Assembly (NCBI GenBank): GCA_945881865.1
Contig: CAMCVK010000001.1
Coordinates: 62,001-126,000 of the forward strand
Source: Fimbriimonas ginsengisoli Gsoil 348
GTDB lineage: Bacteria > Armatimonadota > Fimbriimonadia > Fimbriimonadales > Fimbriimonadaceae
DNA: 64,000 bases
Direction: 5' to 3'
The translations under genes and the position numbers were made by a program. How positions within the stretch are numbered: the first letter of the stretch is position 1; the number at the start of each line of letters is the position of its first letter. Shown in pieces: positions 28,130 to 38,181 of the stretch. The notes under the pieces were generated by a model. The model ran no database searches. It was not told the origin of the DNA and saw only the letters and a list, made by a program, of their open reading frames with translations.

Positions 28130-28135
28130 ATTCTA
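28130..28135 (-). promoter_or_regulatory. -10 element of the O-methyltransferase gene, leaderless type
   Basis: Read on the minus strand, TAGAAT is followed by six bases and then the ATG at 28123. Confidence 0.5.
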
Positions 28136-28203
28136 ACTCCGAAAGAACAGGGCCGAATCCTCGGAACATTGTCATACACTAAAGGGTCGGAGCAATTACC
28201 CTT

Positions 28204-30759
28204 ATGTCTTGTCGATCTTCTTGGTCGTTTGCCGCCTTCGCGTTGGCTTGCTTGCCCGTCGGTGCTGCTGCATCGCCGGCACTCCTGGGTCCCGCCGGTC
28301 TCCAGGTTCCGAAGTTAGCCGAGAAAAAAGCGCTGAAGCCGATCTTCGCGGGCCGCTCCTTTGCGGGGACCATTCGAACCCTCATTGAGCGGTCGAACCT
28401 TGCCCTTGCAAAGCCGACCAGCGCGGTCATTCCCGGCTTTGTCCTTGTGAAGTTTCGCCCTTCGCAGGCGGCACGATTGAGCGAGGCACGCCAGACTATG
28501 CGCGGTGTGGTTCCGGCTGCCCTGAAAGGTGCGACCTTCCGCAACCAGATCGCAAAGAGCGGTTGGACGGTGTGGAACCTTCCCACCGGCAAGGACCCCG
28601 TGCGGGTTTCCGAGCAGATTTTGGCTTCGAAGGACGCCCTGTACGCGCAGCCTATGCACCGCATCACACCGATGCTCGCCACCCCAAATGACGCCGACTT
28701 TGACGTTTGGGAAACCGGCCAGCCGATGGTTTTGGCAGGCGAAAACGTCACCTTCCGCCGCCTGTGGTACCTCGACGATGTCGGTGGACTGGCCGCGTGG
28801 GAAGATTGGCCAAACGAATTCATTGACGGCACCGACCGGCCAACGGACGTCCCCACCATCGCCGTCATCGACTCCGGCGCCGACATGGACCATCCGGACT
28901 TCATTAACCCGGGCGGAACCGGAACCGATGTTTCGGAAGGTGGCCAGTTCATTAAGGACGAGTCGAAGCTGTTTAGCTTCGGCGAAATCGTGCCGGGCGG
29001 CGTGACGGACGACGTGCTTGGACACGGAACCCACGTTGCCGGGCTTGCCCTCGCGGCGGCGAACAACGGTGGCACCCCGGGTGGCGCGCAAGGAAACGGC
29101 GGCATCATCGGCCTCGGCTATCCCTGCAAGGGCGTCATCCTTCGGGTTTTTGATGACAACGGCAGCGGTTCGGACGCCGACGCCGCCGGAGCGCTCTTCT
29201 ACGCGGCCGACAAAGGCTACGACATCCTCAACCTAAGTCTGGGAACCAAAGAATATTCGCAGATCTTTCAGGACGCCGTGACCTACGCCAGCGAGAAAGG
29301 ATCGCTTGTCGTTGCGGCCGGAAATGAATCCGGTAGCGGCGGCGGCGATCTCGGCCCGATCTACCCGGCTGCCTGCAGCGGCGTCATCGCCGTAACCGCA
29401 AACGGCCCGAGCGGGCAACACGCGAGCGACTACTACGCCGGCACCGGCAGCTATCTTGACGTTGCGGGCCCCGGCGGAAACTTCGTGCAGGACCTCTCCG
29501 ATCTGGAGGACATCAAGGTTTACGCGCCGTACATTTACAGCACGACCCCTCGTAACGACAACGTGATCCTGGCGAATCCGAACGTCATCGGTTACTACAA
29601 AGGGTATGGCTACCTTGTTGGCACGTCGATGGCCACGCCGATGGTGGCCGGGATGCTGGGCCTATACTACGGCAAAAACAACCTTCGGGCTTCGGACGGC
29701 CGAGCCAACATTCGCGCCGCTCGGGCCTTGGAGCGGAGTGCAATCAGCGTTTACGGCGCGCCGAAAGGCTCGTGGGAACCCACCCAGGGCTTTGGAACCG
29801 TGTTTGCGCCGGCGTTGCTTCAGGACTACGACACGCGAAACGCGACCGCCGGTGCCATCGAAGGAATTCTTTATCTCAATGGTGTTGCGCAATCCAACGT
29901 GAAGATCAATGCGAGGAAGGTCGGCAGCACGTTCACCTTCGTGACGACGACCAACGTTGTGGGCATGTACCGGTTCGACGCCCTGCCGCCCGGAACCTTT
30001 GAAGTTTGGTCGGCCCCGGGCGGATTCAAGAAAACGAAGTTCTGCACGGTGGTGAACGGCAGCAACCGCCCCGGGTTCAACTTCTGGTGCGGAACCTATA
30101 CCGGCGACGAAACTGGCCCGACAATTCGTAACTTCGAGGTTGTGGATCAGGTCTATCCGTCTTCTGGCCCCACCGCCCTGAAGCTGAAGATCAATGCTTT
30201 TGACAGCGAGACCAGCATCGATAAGGTGATGGTTCGGGTTGGAACGGCGCCCGGACTTGCCGACATCTCGGCTGAATCAGAGGCGATCGTGGAAGACGTC
30301 ACCGTCGACTTCCCGGTTTCCGCCTTGCCAATTGGCAAACGGGCTTATCTCACGATGACGGTTACCAACGGCGCGGGAATGGTGCAAACGGCATCGACCT
30401 TCACGACTCCGATGGCCGCGGATTGGGATGCGACGTTCGTTTCTGGCACTCCGCCGACGAGCGTCGCCCGGAATGCTTCTTTCGCGGTCACGGTGAAGTT
30501 CAAGAACACGGGCCAGAGCCCGTGGAGACCCTCGGCTCGGAACCGCATGGCTCTCGTTGGCCATGACAGCACGTGGGGCATGGCGCATGTGAACCTGCCG
30601 CCGGGCGTTTCGGTTCTTCCTGGCGAAGAGCTGACGCTGACGCTTCGCTGTACGGCACCGGCGACCGCCGGGAACCACGCGTTTGTCTGGCAGATGCGGC
30701 GCAACGGCGAGCGCTTCGGCGCGACGTCTACGGCGGGTCGAACGATTACGGTGAACTAA
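28204..30759 (+). CDS. Secreted subtilisin-like serine protease (S8) with C-terminal Ig-like domains
   Basis: An 851-residue exoprotease. A signal peptide (ending near GAAASPALLG) and an inhibitor-like propeptide of about 170 residues come first. The catalytic domain has Asp223 (IAVIDSGADMDHPDF), His274 (GHGTHVAGLALA) and Ser475 (GTSMATPMVAGM). Downstream is a carboxypeptidase-regulatory/CNA-B-like segment (GAIEGILYLNGVAQSNVKI..GMYRFDALPPGTFEVW), then a cadherin-like linker. The last domain (FAVTVKFKNTGQSPWRP..GNHAFVWQM) has the pattern of the NBR1-type Ig domain. There is no sorting signal, so the enzyme is probably released or surface-adsorbed. The gene is monocistronic. Its last 14 bases overlap a convergent hypothetical gene. 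Confidence 0.93.
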   Translation: MSCRSSWSFAAFALACLPVGAAASPALLGPAGLQVPKLAEKKALKPIFAGRSFAGTIRTLIERSNLALAKPTSAVIPGFVLVKFRPSQAARLSEARQTMRGVVPAALKGATFRNQIAKSGWTVWNLPTGKDPVRVSEQILASKDALYAQPMHRITPMLATPNDADFDVWETGQPMVLAGENVTFRRLWYLDDVGGLAAWEDWPNEFIDGTDRPTDVPTIAVIDSGADMDHPDFINPGGTGTDVSEGGQFIKDESKLFSFGEIVPGGVTDDVLGHGTHVAGLALAAANNGGTPGGAQGNGGIIGLGYPCKGVILRVFDDNGSGSDADAAGALFYAADKGYDILNLSLGTKEYSQIFQDAVTYASEKGSLVVAAGNESGSGGGDLGPIYPAACSGVIAVTANGPSGQHASDYYAGTGSYLDVAGPGGNFVQDLSDLEDIKVYAPYIYSTTPRNDNVILANPNVIGYYKGYGYLVGTSMATPMVAGMLGLYYGKNNLRASDGRANIRAARALERSAISVYGAPKGSWEPTQGFGTVFAPALLQDYDTRNATAGAIEGILYLNGVAQSNVKINARKVGSTFTFVTTTNVVGMYRFDALPPGTFEVWSAPGGFKKTKFCTVVNGSNRPGFNFWCGTYTGDETGPTIRNFEVVDQVYPSSGPTALKLKINAFDSETSIDKVMVRVGTAPGLADISAESEAIVEDVTVDFPVSALPIGKRAYLTMTVTNGAGMVQTASTFTTPMAADWDATFVSGTPPTSVARNASFAVTVKFKNTGQSPWRPSARNRMALVGHDSTWGMAHVNLPPGVSVLPGEELTLTLRCTAPATAGNHAFVWQMRRNGERFGATSTAGRTITVN

Positions 30760-31204
30760 TCTCTTTCGCCTGAAGTATTTGGATCCATTCGCGTTCCGTG
30801 GTCACACCTCTCTCCATCAGCTCGGAGAAGTGAGGGCCATACGTAGCAGACATACCACCGCTATCAAACTTTACAACAGTTACGCTGTCTTTACAGACTA
30901 ACGTTAATCTAGCGGTCAGGTTTGAAGTTGGCTGAGAGAGCTTCGGCAGCCTGAATCGATCGAGTTCGTTCAGTAGCTGCCGAATCAGCTCCGGGTCTGT
31001 GGTCGCATAGAAATAATCGTCTTCGACAGCAATTGCCTCGCACCCACACGATTTGGCATGGCGAAAGGGTGCGGTCGACATCGCGGACATCGCACCTGCA
31101 CAGTCCATCAGAAGCACGACGAGACAAAGTGCGACGAGAAAAAGCCACCGCACCAGCATCGCGTTACGGCCCCGGGGGAAATTCTCCAAGAAATGATGCT
31201 GCAT
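30746..31204 (-). CDS. Hypothetical protein with one N-terminal membrane anchor
   Basis: One strongly hydrophobic segment (MLVRWLFLVALCLVVLLMDCAG) ends in a cysteine followed by AG, so it might be a signal anchor or an atypical lipobox. The outside portion of about 100 residues (CGCEAIAVEDDYFYATTDPELIRQLL...) is soluble. No family recognised. The start is uncertain: ATGs at 31243, 31204 and 31159 are in frame. I take 31204; 31159 would put the helix at the very N-terminus. Confidence 0.6.
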   Translation of the reverse strand: MQHHFLENFPRGRNAMLVRWLFLVALCLVVLLMDCAGAMSAMSTAPFRHAKSCGCEAIAVEDDYFYATTDPELIRQLLNELDRFRLPKLSQPTSNLTARLTLVCKDSVTVVKFDSGGMSATYGPHFSELMERGVTTEREWIQILQAKEISSP

Positions 31205-31270
31205 ACTCTGCAGGCGTAAGGTGCTTGCGCGAAGCGACGGCAAAAACCAGCCGTCGGCTACAAATCGCTG

Positions 31271-31295
31271 GCCACCGGATGCTCTTTCCGGTGGC
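31271..31295 (-). terminator. Hairpin downstream of the ABC ATPase gene
   Basis: A perfect 8-bp stem (GCCACCGG / CCGGTGGC) with a 9-base loop lies 27 bp past the ATPase stop. No T-run follows on the minus strand, so it is a possible Rho-assisted or processing hairpin. Confidence 0.45.
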
Positions 31296-31321
31296 TGCGA
31301 AATCCAACGAACCGGCGTCCG

Positions 31322-32452
<1,131 letters not shown>

Positions 32453-32582
32453 CGATATCTCCTTCTTCGGATGCCCAAGTATAACGCGTCTTCCCCCGGT
32501 TCCGTTTGTTTCGCGCTACAGATTCTTCCGCGGATACTTGACTTTTTTGAGTAGATAGAAATATATTTTGAGTCATCAAAAG

Positions 32583-32915
32583 ATGATGGAAAACGGGTTT
32601 GTCGCGGTGAATCGAATTAGCGTGCGAGAGGGCTACCACGCCCGGTTTGAAGAGCTGTTTGGCAGCCGGGCCAAGGCGATCGACCGGTTCCCGGGCTTCC
32701 AGCACATGCAGGTGCTCAAGCCGAACCGCGACGGCGAGCCGTACCTGATCGTTTCGCACTGGCAAGATGAAACGGCGTTCCGGGCTTGGGTTGGGTCAGC
32801 GGAGTTCGTCGAGGGCCACCGACGCGGCTTCCAAGACCTCGCCGACGCAAAAGCCCGTGGCGAGGAACCGCCAATGACGAGCGACTTCGTCACTTACGAC
32901 GTCATCGCACGGTAG
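32583..32915 (+). CDS. Antibiotic biosynthesis monooxygenase (ABM/HmoA-like) protein
   Basis: About 110 residues forming a ferredoxin-like dimeric alpha/beta barrel: FVAVNRISVREGYHARFEELFGSRAKAIDRFPGFQHMQVL, then PYLIVSHWQDETAFRAWVGS and FVEGH. The W..E..F..W pattern and the final His are shared with heme-degrading monooxygenases of the IsdG/HmoA group and with quinol monooxygenases. Without an iron-uptake context the substrate is not decidable. Two consecutive ATGs at 32583/32586 are preferred over the TTG at 32568. Confidence 0.85.
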   Translation: MMENGFVAVNRISVREGYHARFEELFGSRAKAIDRFPGFQHMQVLKPNRDGEPYLIVSHWQDETAFRAWVGSAEFVEGHRRGFQDLADAKARGEEPPMTSDFVTYDVIAR

Positions 32916-33022
32916 TTCAATCGCCGCGCGGGAATGAATCGTCGCGACTACGGTTCCCGCCGGACGCAGAAAACTCATCCCCGCCTGTCCCTTTTTTAGA
33001 ACTAGCGTCGCTGCAACGATGG

Positions 33023-33028
33023 TAGGCT
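33023..33028 (+). promoter_or_regulatory. Possible -10 element of the repeat-protein gene
   Basis: TAGGCT ends seven bases before the GTG at 33036. No good -35 is visible. Confidence 0.35.
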
Positions 33029-33035
33029 CACGGCC

Positions 33036-36000
33036 GTGTTTGTTCGTAGCCTCTTACTAATATCTTGCATCGCCGTGTCGGCGACGGGTTTTGCAGATCC
33101 GTTGCCGCAACCCTCCCTTCAGAAAGAACCCGTCAAAGTTGAGGCAGGTTTAGCCCTTGCCATTCAAAAAACCCAGCGCGAGTTCGAAGTGACCAAATCT
33201 AGCTTCCGCGCCTTGCAGGGTGCACAATACGGCCTCAAACTTGACGCTTCCACCGCCGCCCTGCGGCTCGAAAGCGGCAAGGCCGCTTTCGGCGTAAAAC
33301 TGACCACTTTTGGCCGCGGCCAAAAAGTTGTTCCAATCGGACTTGCCACGTCGGCGACTTCCAAGGATTCGGAAGGCTGGCCGCAGGTCAAGTTCATTCG
33401 AGACACCGTTTCCGAAAAGTTTGTCAATGAAGCGCAAGGGCTTCACCATTGGTTCCAGGTGAACCAGCGCTTAGCCGGTTCGTCCAACCTAACCTTGAAG
33501 CTCCAGGTTTCGGGTGCGGAGGCTCTGCGGAAGTCCGGCGAGAACGCCGTGGAGGTCTCCGTCAAGGGACTTCGCTTCCAATACTCCGGGCTCAAAGTCT
33601 GGGATGCCAAGGGCCGCGAACTTGAAGCCCGCATGGAGGCTGTTCCGGAGAACAGTCAAATTGCACTGGTCGTGAACGATTCCGAGGCTACGTACCCGGT
33701 AACAATTGACCCAACTTGGACGCAGGAAGCCAAACTCACGGCCAGCGACAAGGCAGCAACTGACAACTTCGGCTGGTCCGTTTCCCTCAGCGGTGACCGC
33801 GCGCTGGTCGGTGCGCACGTGAGCGATCCGGGCGGCACGTCCGGCGCCGGAGCCGCCTACGTCTTTGCCCGGGCCAGCGATGGCACCTGGACTCAGGAAG
33901 CCAAACTCACGGCCAGCGACAAGGCTGTGGATGACCAATTCGGCTACTCAGTATCCATAAGCGGTGACCGCGCGCTGGTCGGTGCGCCCTTGAGCGACCC
34001 TGGCGGCACGTCAAACACCGGAGCCGCCTACGTCTTTACCCGGGCCAGCGACGGCACCTGGACTCAGGAAGCCAAACTCACGGCCAGCGACAAGGCAGCA
34101 CTTGACAACTTCGGCGGGTTCGTTTCCGTAAGCGGTGACCGCGCGCTGGTGGGTGCGCTCGGGAGCGACCCGGGCGGCACGTCAAGTGCCGGAGCCGCCT
34201 ACGTCTTCACCCGGGCCAGCAACGGCACCTGGACTGAGGAAACCAAACTCACGGCCAGCGACAAGGCAGCAAGTGACAACTTCGGCGTCTCAGTTTCCCT
34301 AAGCGGTGACCGCGCGCTGGTCGGTGCGCGCCGGAGCGATCCGGGCGGCACGTCAAACGCCGGAGCCGCCTACGTCTTTACCCGGGCCAGCAACGGCACC
34401 TGGACTGAGGAAGCCAAACTCACGGCCAGCGACAAGTTTGCAAGTGACAACTTCGGCATCTCCGTTTCCCTAAGCGGTGACCGCGCGCTGGTCGGTGCCA
34501 ATACCAGCAATTCGGGCCCCGACGCCGACACCGGCTCGGCCTACGTGTTCACCCGGGCCAGCAACGGCACCTGGACTCAGGAAGCCAAACTCATGGCCAA
34601 CGACAAGGCGGCGGATGACAACTTCGGCTACTCAGTATCTCTAAGCGGTGACCGCGCGCTGGTCGGCGCGCCCTTGAGCGACCCGGGCGGCTTATCCCTC
34701 GCCGGAGCCGCTTACGTCTTTACCCGGGCCAGCAATGGCACCTGGACGCAGGAAGTCAAACTCACGGCCAGCGACAAGGCGGCGGGGGACCACTTCGGAT
34801 GGCCCGTTTCCCTAAGCGGTGTCCGCGCGCTGGTCGGTGCGCGCCTGAGCGATCCGGGCGGCACCACTGACGCCGGCTCCTCCTACGTCTATACTGTTTC
34901 TTATGGAACGTTATTCGTATCCTTTCCAACACTGCACCTGTACGGCGGCGTGCCGGGATTCTACGGTGGACTCACCCGGGCTAACGCCGGGACCGTCACC
35001 GTCTCCGAGGCAGCTCCTACCGGTGGCCTAACCGTGAACCTGTCTGCGCCTGGAACTACCATTCCTTCAAGCGTGACCATTCCGGCCGGTGCCACTACGG
35101 CTACTTTCGACGTCTCGGCCAACCAGGTCGTGAGCGAGACGGTGGCAACCGTCACCGCAAGCGCGACCGGATACACGAACGGTAGCGCCAGCGTAAAGGT
35201 GCTCGCGAACACGGTATTCGCGACGCACTTCCCGCAAAAGGAGGTCAACAGCTCAAGCTCCATCACCGGAACGCTCAAGTTGTGGGTTCCGGCTGTGACG
35301 GATTTCACGGCGACCCTGAGTTCCAGCAACCCGAGTGCGCTTTCGGTGCCGAGCACGGTCGTTGTTCCTGCCGGAGCTAGCCAGGTGACCTTCACCGCGA
35401 CCGCCGGCGCAGTCAATGCCGACACCGTCGTCACGGTCTCGGCCGGACCTGCCAACGAACCAAGCGGGGTCAAGGTCTATCTCATCACGGTCAAACCGTC
35501 CCGTGAGCTTGCGTCAGTCGCCGTTTCACCGATCCACTACGGTCGCACCGGAACCGGTCGCGTGGAACTCTCGGCTCCGGCCCCGGTCGGCGGACAAGTG
35601 GTTGCGCTCAAGTCGAACCGCGGCAACGTCACCGTGCCAGCGACGGTGCTCGTGCCCGAAGGAGAGACGGGAGCAAACTTTACCGTCACCTCAACCGGGA
35701 CCGTAGCCACTTCGGCGACCATCACCGCAACCGTCGGAAAGGTCTCCAAGACGGCCACCGTCACGGTCGTCCAGCCGGCGCTGGCTTCGGTGACCCTCAC
35801 CCCGGCATCGGTCGTGGGCGGAAACTCATCGACCTTCCAGGTGACGCTCACCGCTGCGGCACCGCAAGGTGGCGTCGTGGTCTCGTTGACGGCCTCCAAC
35901 GGCTTCGCCATGGGGCTGCCGTCCACGGTGACGATTCCGGAAGGCGAGACCGTTGCCAACGTGACCGTCAACACCGCCGCGCACACGTCGGCAACGGCTA

Positions 36001-36077
36001 GAACGGTCACGCTGAAAGCACTGGTTTCGCGGAACCGCTCCGTCAGGACGGCCATCCTCACCATCACCAGAAACTAG
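33036..36077 (+). CDS. Secreted FG-GAP-like repeat protein with Calx-beta/Ig-like C-terminus
   Basis: A 1,013-residue exported protein with four parts. A signal peptide (ending near VSATGFA) comes first. An N-terminal beta domain of about 200 residues ends in ATYPVTIDP. Seven consecutive 57-residue repeats follow, each reading TWTQEAKLTASDKA..FG.SVSLSGDRALVGA..SDPGG..AGAAYVF. Last come three or four Ig/Calx-beta-like units (TVSEAAPTGGLTVNLS.., VSAGPANEPSG.., VELSAPAPVGGQVVALKS.., VTLTAAAPQGGVVVSLTA..). The repeats resemble FG-GAP/integrin alpha propeller blades, and seven is the number in a closed propeller. There is no PEP-CTERM or other anchor at the C-terminus. A structural or adhesive role is inference. 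Confidence 0.87.
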   Translation: MFVRSLLLISCIAVSATGFADPLPQPSLQKEPVKVEAGLALAIQKTQREFEVTKSSFRALQGAQYGLKLDASTAALRLESGKAAFGVKLTTFGRGQKVVPIGLATSATSKDSEGWPQVKFIRDTVSEKFVNEAQGLHHWFQVNQRLAGSSNLTLKLQVSGAEALRKSGENAVEVSVKGLRFQYSGLKVWDAKGRELEARMEAVPENSQIALVVNDSEATYPVTIDPTWTQEAKLTASDKAATDNFGWSVSLSGDRALVGAHVSDPGGTSGAGAAYVFARASDGTWTQEAKLTASDKAVDDQFGYSVSISGDRALVGAPLSDPGGTSNTGAAYVFTRASDGTWTQEAKLTASDKAALDNFGGFVSVSGDRALVGALGSDPGGTSSAGAAYVFTRASNGTWTEETKLTASDKAASDNFGVSVSLSGDRALVGARRSDPGGTSNAGAAYVFTRASNGTWTEEAKLTASDKFASDNFGISVSLSGDRALVGANTSNSGPDADTGSAYVFTRASNGTWTQEAKLMANDKAADDNFGYSVSLSGDRALVGAPLSDPGGLSLAGAAYVFTRASNGTWTQEVKLTASDKAAGDHFGWPVSLSGVRALVGARLSDPGGTTDAGSSYVYTVSYGTLFVSFPTLHLYGGVPGFYGGLTRANAGTVTVSEAAPTGGLTVNLSAPGTTIPSSVTIPAGATTATFDVSANQVVSETVATVTASATGYTNGSASVKVLANTVFATHFPQKEVNSSSSITGTLKLWVPAVTDFTATLSSSNPSALSVPSTVVVPAGASQVTFTATAGAVNADTVVTVSAGPANEPSGVKVYLITVKPSRELASVAVSPIHYGRTGTGRVELSAPAPVGGQVVALKSNRGNVTVPATVLVPEGETGANFTVTSTGTVATSATITATVGKVSKTATVTVVQPALASVTLTPASVVGGNSSTFQVTLTAAAPQGGVVVSLTASNGFAMGLPSTVTIPEGETVANVTVNTAAHTSATARTVTLKALVSRNRSVRTAILTITRN
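33714..34907 (+). repeat. Seven tandem 171-bp coding repeats
   Basis: The repeats start at 33714 and recur every 171 bp (57 codons), the last being one codon shorter. They are conserved at DNA level, for example GGTGACCGCGCGCTGGTCGG in most copies. Repeat 5 departs most in its loop (NTSNSGPDADTG). Confidence 0.93.
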
Positions 36078-36092
36078 CACCCACACTCACAC

Positions 36093-36125
36093 GGGCTCTT
36101 CCTCTCCCCGCCAGAGGAAGTGCCC
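36093..36125 (+). terminator. Hairpin after the repeat-protein gene
   Basis: CTTCCTCT pairs with AGAGGAAG, and GGGC pairs with GCCC outside one T-T mismatch; the loop is 7 bases. It lies 16 bp after the stop codon. There is no T-run, so termination is probable rather than certain. Confidence 0.5.
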
Positions 36126-36170
36126 GGTAAGGCATCTCGTCAACCGTGCCGATAGAACCGGCCAACCGCT

Positions 36171-36176
36171 CATAAT
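36171..36176 (+). promoter_or_regulatory. -10 element of the MutL-family gene, leaderless type
   Basis: CATAAT ends seven bases before the ATG at 36184. No Shine-Dalgarno is visible in between. Confidence 0.5.
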
Positions 36177-36183
36177 AGAAACC

Positions 36184-38046
36184 ATGTCCGACGTCATCCG
36201 GCGCATCGTTGCCACCGACTGTGGTTCCACCACCACCAAGGCGATTCTCATTGAGCAAAACGACGCCGGGGATTACCGCCTAGTCGCCCGGGGCGAGGCA
36301 CCGACCACCGTCGAAAAGCCGTTTGAAGACGTCACGTTGGGCGTTCTCAACTCCATCACCGAGCTGGAAGAAATCACCGAGACCACGGTTCCGGTCGGCT
36401 TCGCGCCGGGTCGCAGAAAACTCATCGCCGACGGCGTGGTGTGGCGTCAACTCAAGCGAGGCGTGCGCAACTCCGCCGGAATCACCGGACCGCTCGACGC
36501 TTCAGACCTGTACGTTTCGACGTCATCCGCCGGTGGCGGTCTCCAGATGATGGTTGCGGGCGTCGTGAAGACGATGTCGGCGGAATCAGCCGAGCGCGCC
36601 GCACTTGGCGCGGGCGCGATCCTAATGGACACGCTGGCGGTCGATGACGGCCGACGCGACTACCAGAAAGTAGAGCGACTCCGACAGCTTCGCCCGGACA
36701 TCATCCTCATGTCGGGCGGAACGGACGGCGGCACGAAGAGCCACCTCATCGAAATGGCCGAGGTAATTCGCCGCGCCGACCCCAAGCCGCGATTCGGCGA
36801 CATGAAACTGCCGATCATCTACGCCGGTAACAAAGAAGTCCGCGAAGAGGTTCGCGCGGTGTTAGGTGAAGGAATTGCCCTTCAAGTTGTCGATAACCTG
36901 CGACCCAAGCTAGAGCAAGAGAACCTTGGCCCCGCCCGCGAAGAGATTCACGAGATGTTCTTGGAGCACGTCATGCAGCAGGCACCGGGCTACAGCAAGC
37001 TGCTGGAGTGGACCAGCGAAGAGGTCATGGCGACCCCGAACGCCGTCGGAAAGCTCCTCAAGGAGTACGCCGAAAACGAGAAGATCAACGTCCTAGGCGT
37101 CGACATCGGCGGCGCAACCACCGACGTATTCTCGGTGTTTATGTCTAGCTCTGGAGAGCGAATCTATAACCGAACCGTTTCGGCGAACCTCGGCATGAGC
37201 TACTCGATTTGTAACGTGCTGAAGGAAGCCGGGGTGGAAAACATCGCCCGCTGGCTGCCGTTCGAGATCGCCCCTTCCGAGGTCCGAAACCGTCTGCGGA
37301 ACAAAATGATCCGCCCGACGACGATTCCGCAGACGTATGAAGACCTGCTGATCGAGCATGCGGTTGCCCGCGAGGCCCTTCGTCTGGCTTTCATCCACCA
37401 CAAGTCGTTGGCCCGCGACCTGGTTGGTGTCCAAAGCACCAGCAACGTCGACCGGTTGTTCAGCGCGGCCGAAGCCGGAAAGAGCCTCGTCAACATGATG
37501 GCCCTCGACATGATCATCGGCTCGGGCGGAGTTCTCTCCCACGCCCCGCGCCGCGCCCAGTCGGCCCTAATGATGATGGATGCCTACCTTCCGGAGGGCA
37601 TCACGATGCTCACCGTCGACAGCATCTTCATGATGCCGCACCTTGGCGTGCTCAGCGAGCACCTCTACGCGGCCGCAAAGCAGGTCTTCGAATACGACTG
37701 CATCGTCAAGTGCGGCCATTGCATTGCGCCGATTGGCGTCGGGAAAGAGGGCGAGACCTGCATCACGGTCACCGGAGACGGTGTCAACCTGACGGTGCCG
37801 TTCGGTCAGATCGCGGTGGTTCCGTGCGGACGAAACGAGTTCAAGGAGCTCACGATCACGCCCGGCAAGAACTTCGACCTCGGCGCGGGCAAGGGCAAAG
37901 ATGTCCGCCAAAAGCTGGAAGGCGGTACCGTCGGCATCATCATCGATGCGCGAGGCCGACCGTTCTCGGTCGACCTCAACGCGCCCAATCGCGTGGAAAA
38001 GCTTCGCAGCTTCCTCACGGCGATGGGGCTGCCGCTTCCGAAGTAA
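36184..38046 (+). CDS. MutL/GlmL-family protein (glutamate mutase L type ASKHA ATPase)
   Basis: A 620-residue protein with two actin/Hsp70-type phosphate loops: VATDCGSTTTKAILIE at the N-terminus and VLGVDIGGATTDVFSVF near residue 310. This is the layout of the MutL family found beside adenosylcobalamin-dependent glutamate mutase and ornithine aminomutase. There it is believed to act as a reactivating chaperone. Other conserved-looking blocks are LMSGGTDGGTKSHLIEMAE, ARWLPFEI, GSGGVLSHAPRR and a C-terminal CGHCIAPIG. It is longer than clostridial GlmL (about 460). No mutase gene is next to it, so its partner is unknown. The nearest B12 enzyme is the ribonucleotide reductase 5 kb away, but a link is speculative. 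Confidence 0.8.
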   Translation: MSDVIRRIVATDCGSTTTKAILIEQNDAGDYRLVARGEAPTTVEKPFEDVTLGVLNSITELEEITETTVPVGFAPGRRKLIADGVVWRQLKRGVRNSAGITGPLDASDLYVSTSSAGGGLQMMVAGVVKTMSAESAERAALGAGAILMDTLAVDDGRRDYQKVERLRQLRPDIILMSGGTDGGTKSHLIEMAEVIRRADPKPRFGDMKLPIIYAGNKEVREEVRAVLGEGIALQVVDNLRPKLEQENLGPAREEIHEMFLEHVMQQAPGYSKLLEWTSEEVMATPNAVGKLLKEYAENEKINVLGVDIGGATTDVFSVFMSSSGERIYNRTVSANLGMSYSICNVLKEAGVENIARWLPFEIAPSEVRNRLRNKMIRPTTIPQTYEDLLIEHAVAREALRLAFIHHKSLARDLVGVQSTSNVDRLFSAAEAGKSLVNMMALDMIIGSGGVLSHAPRRAQSALMMMDAYLPEGITMLTVDSIFMMPHLGVLSEHLYAAAKQVFEYDCIVKCGHCIAPIGVGKEGETCITVTGDGVNLTVPFGQIAVVPCGRNEFKELTITPGKNFDLGAGKGKDVRQKLEGGTVGIIIDARGRPFSVDLNAPNRVEKLRSFLTAMGLPLPK

Positions 38047-38072
38047 GGATTACTTCTTCTCGGTCTTGTTCT

Positions 38073-38109
38073 TGATCGTCTCATTGCGGACACGGCAATG
38101 AGACGATCA
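38073..38109. repeat. Perfect 15-bp inverted repeat (hairpin)
   Basis: TGATCGTCTCATTGC (38073-38087) is repeated as its exact complement GCAATGAGACGATCA (38095-38109) around a 7-base loop. It lies 27 bp after the MutL-family stop. Neither side has a T-run, so it may be a terminator-like stem or the end of a degraded mobile or repeat unit. Confidence 0.8.
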
Positions 38110-38181
38110 CGCTCTCTTGAACACACGGTGCGGTGTCCTGGCTGCCGGATTCTGCAAGCCTTGAGAGCATTGCGCCCGGAT

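Noticed and set aside
31271-31295. Classical Rho-independent terminator
   Set aside because: The stem is perfect but no T-run follows on either strand, so it is listed only as a hairpin with low confidence.
33714-34907. CRISPR array
   Set aside because: The repeats are 171 bp, in frame and coding, without short unique spacers; no cas gene is present.
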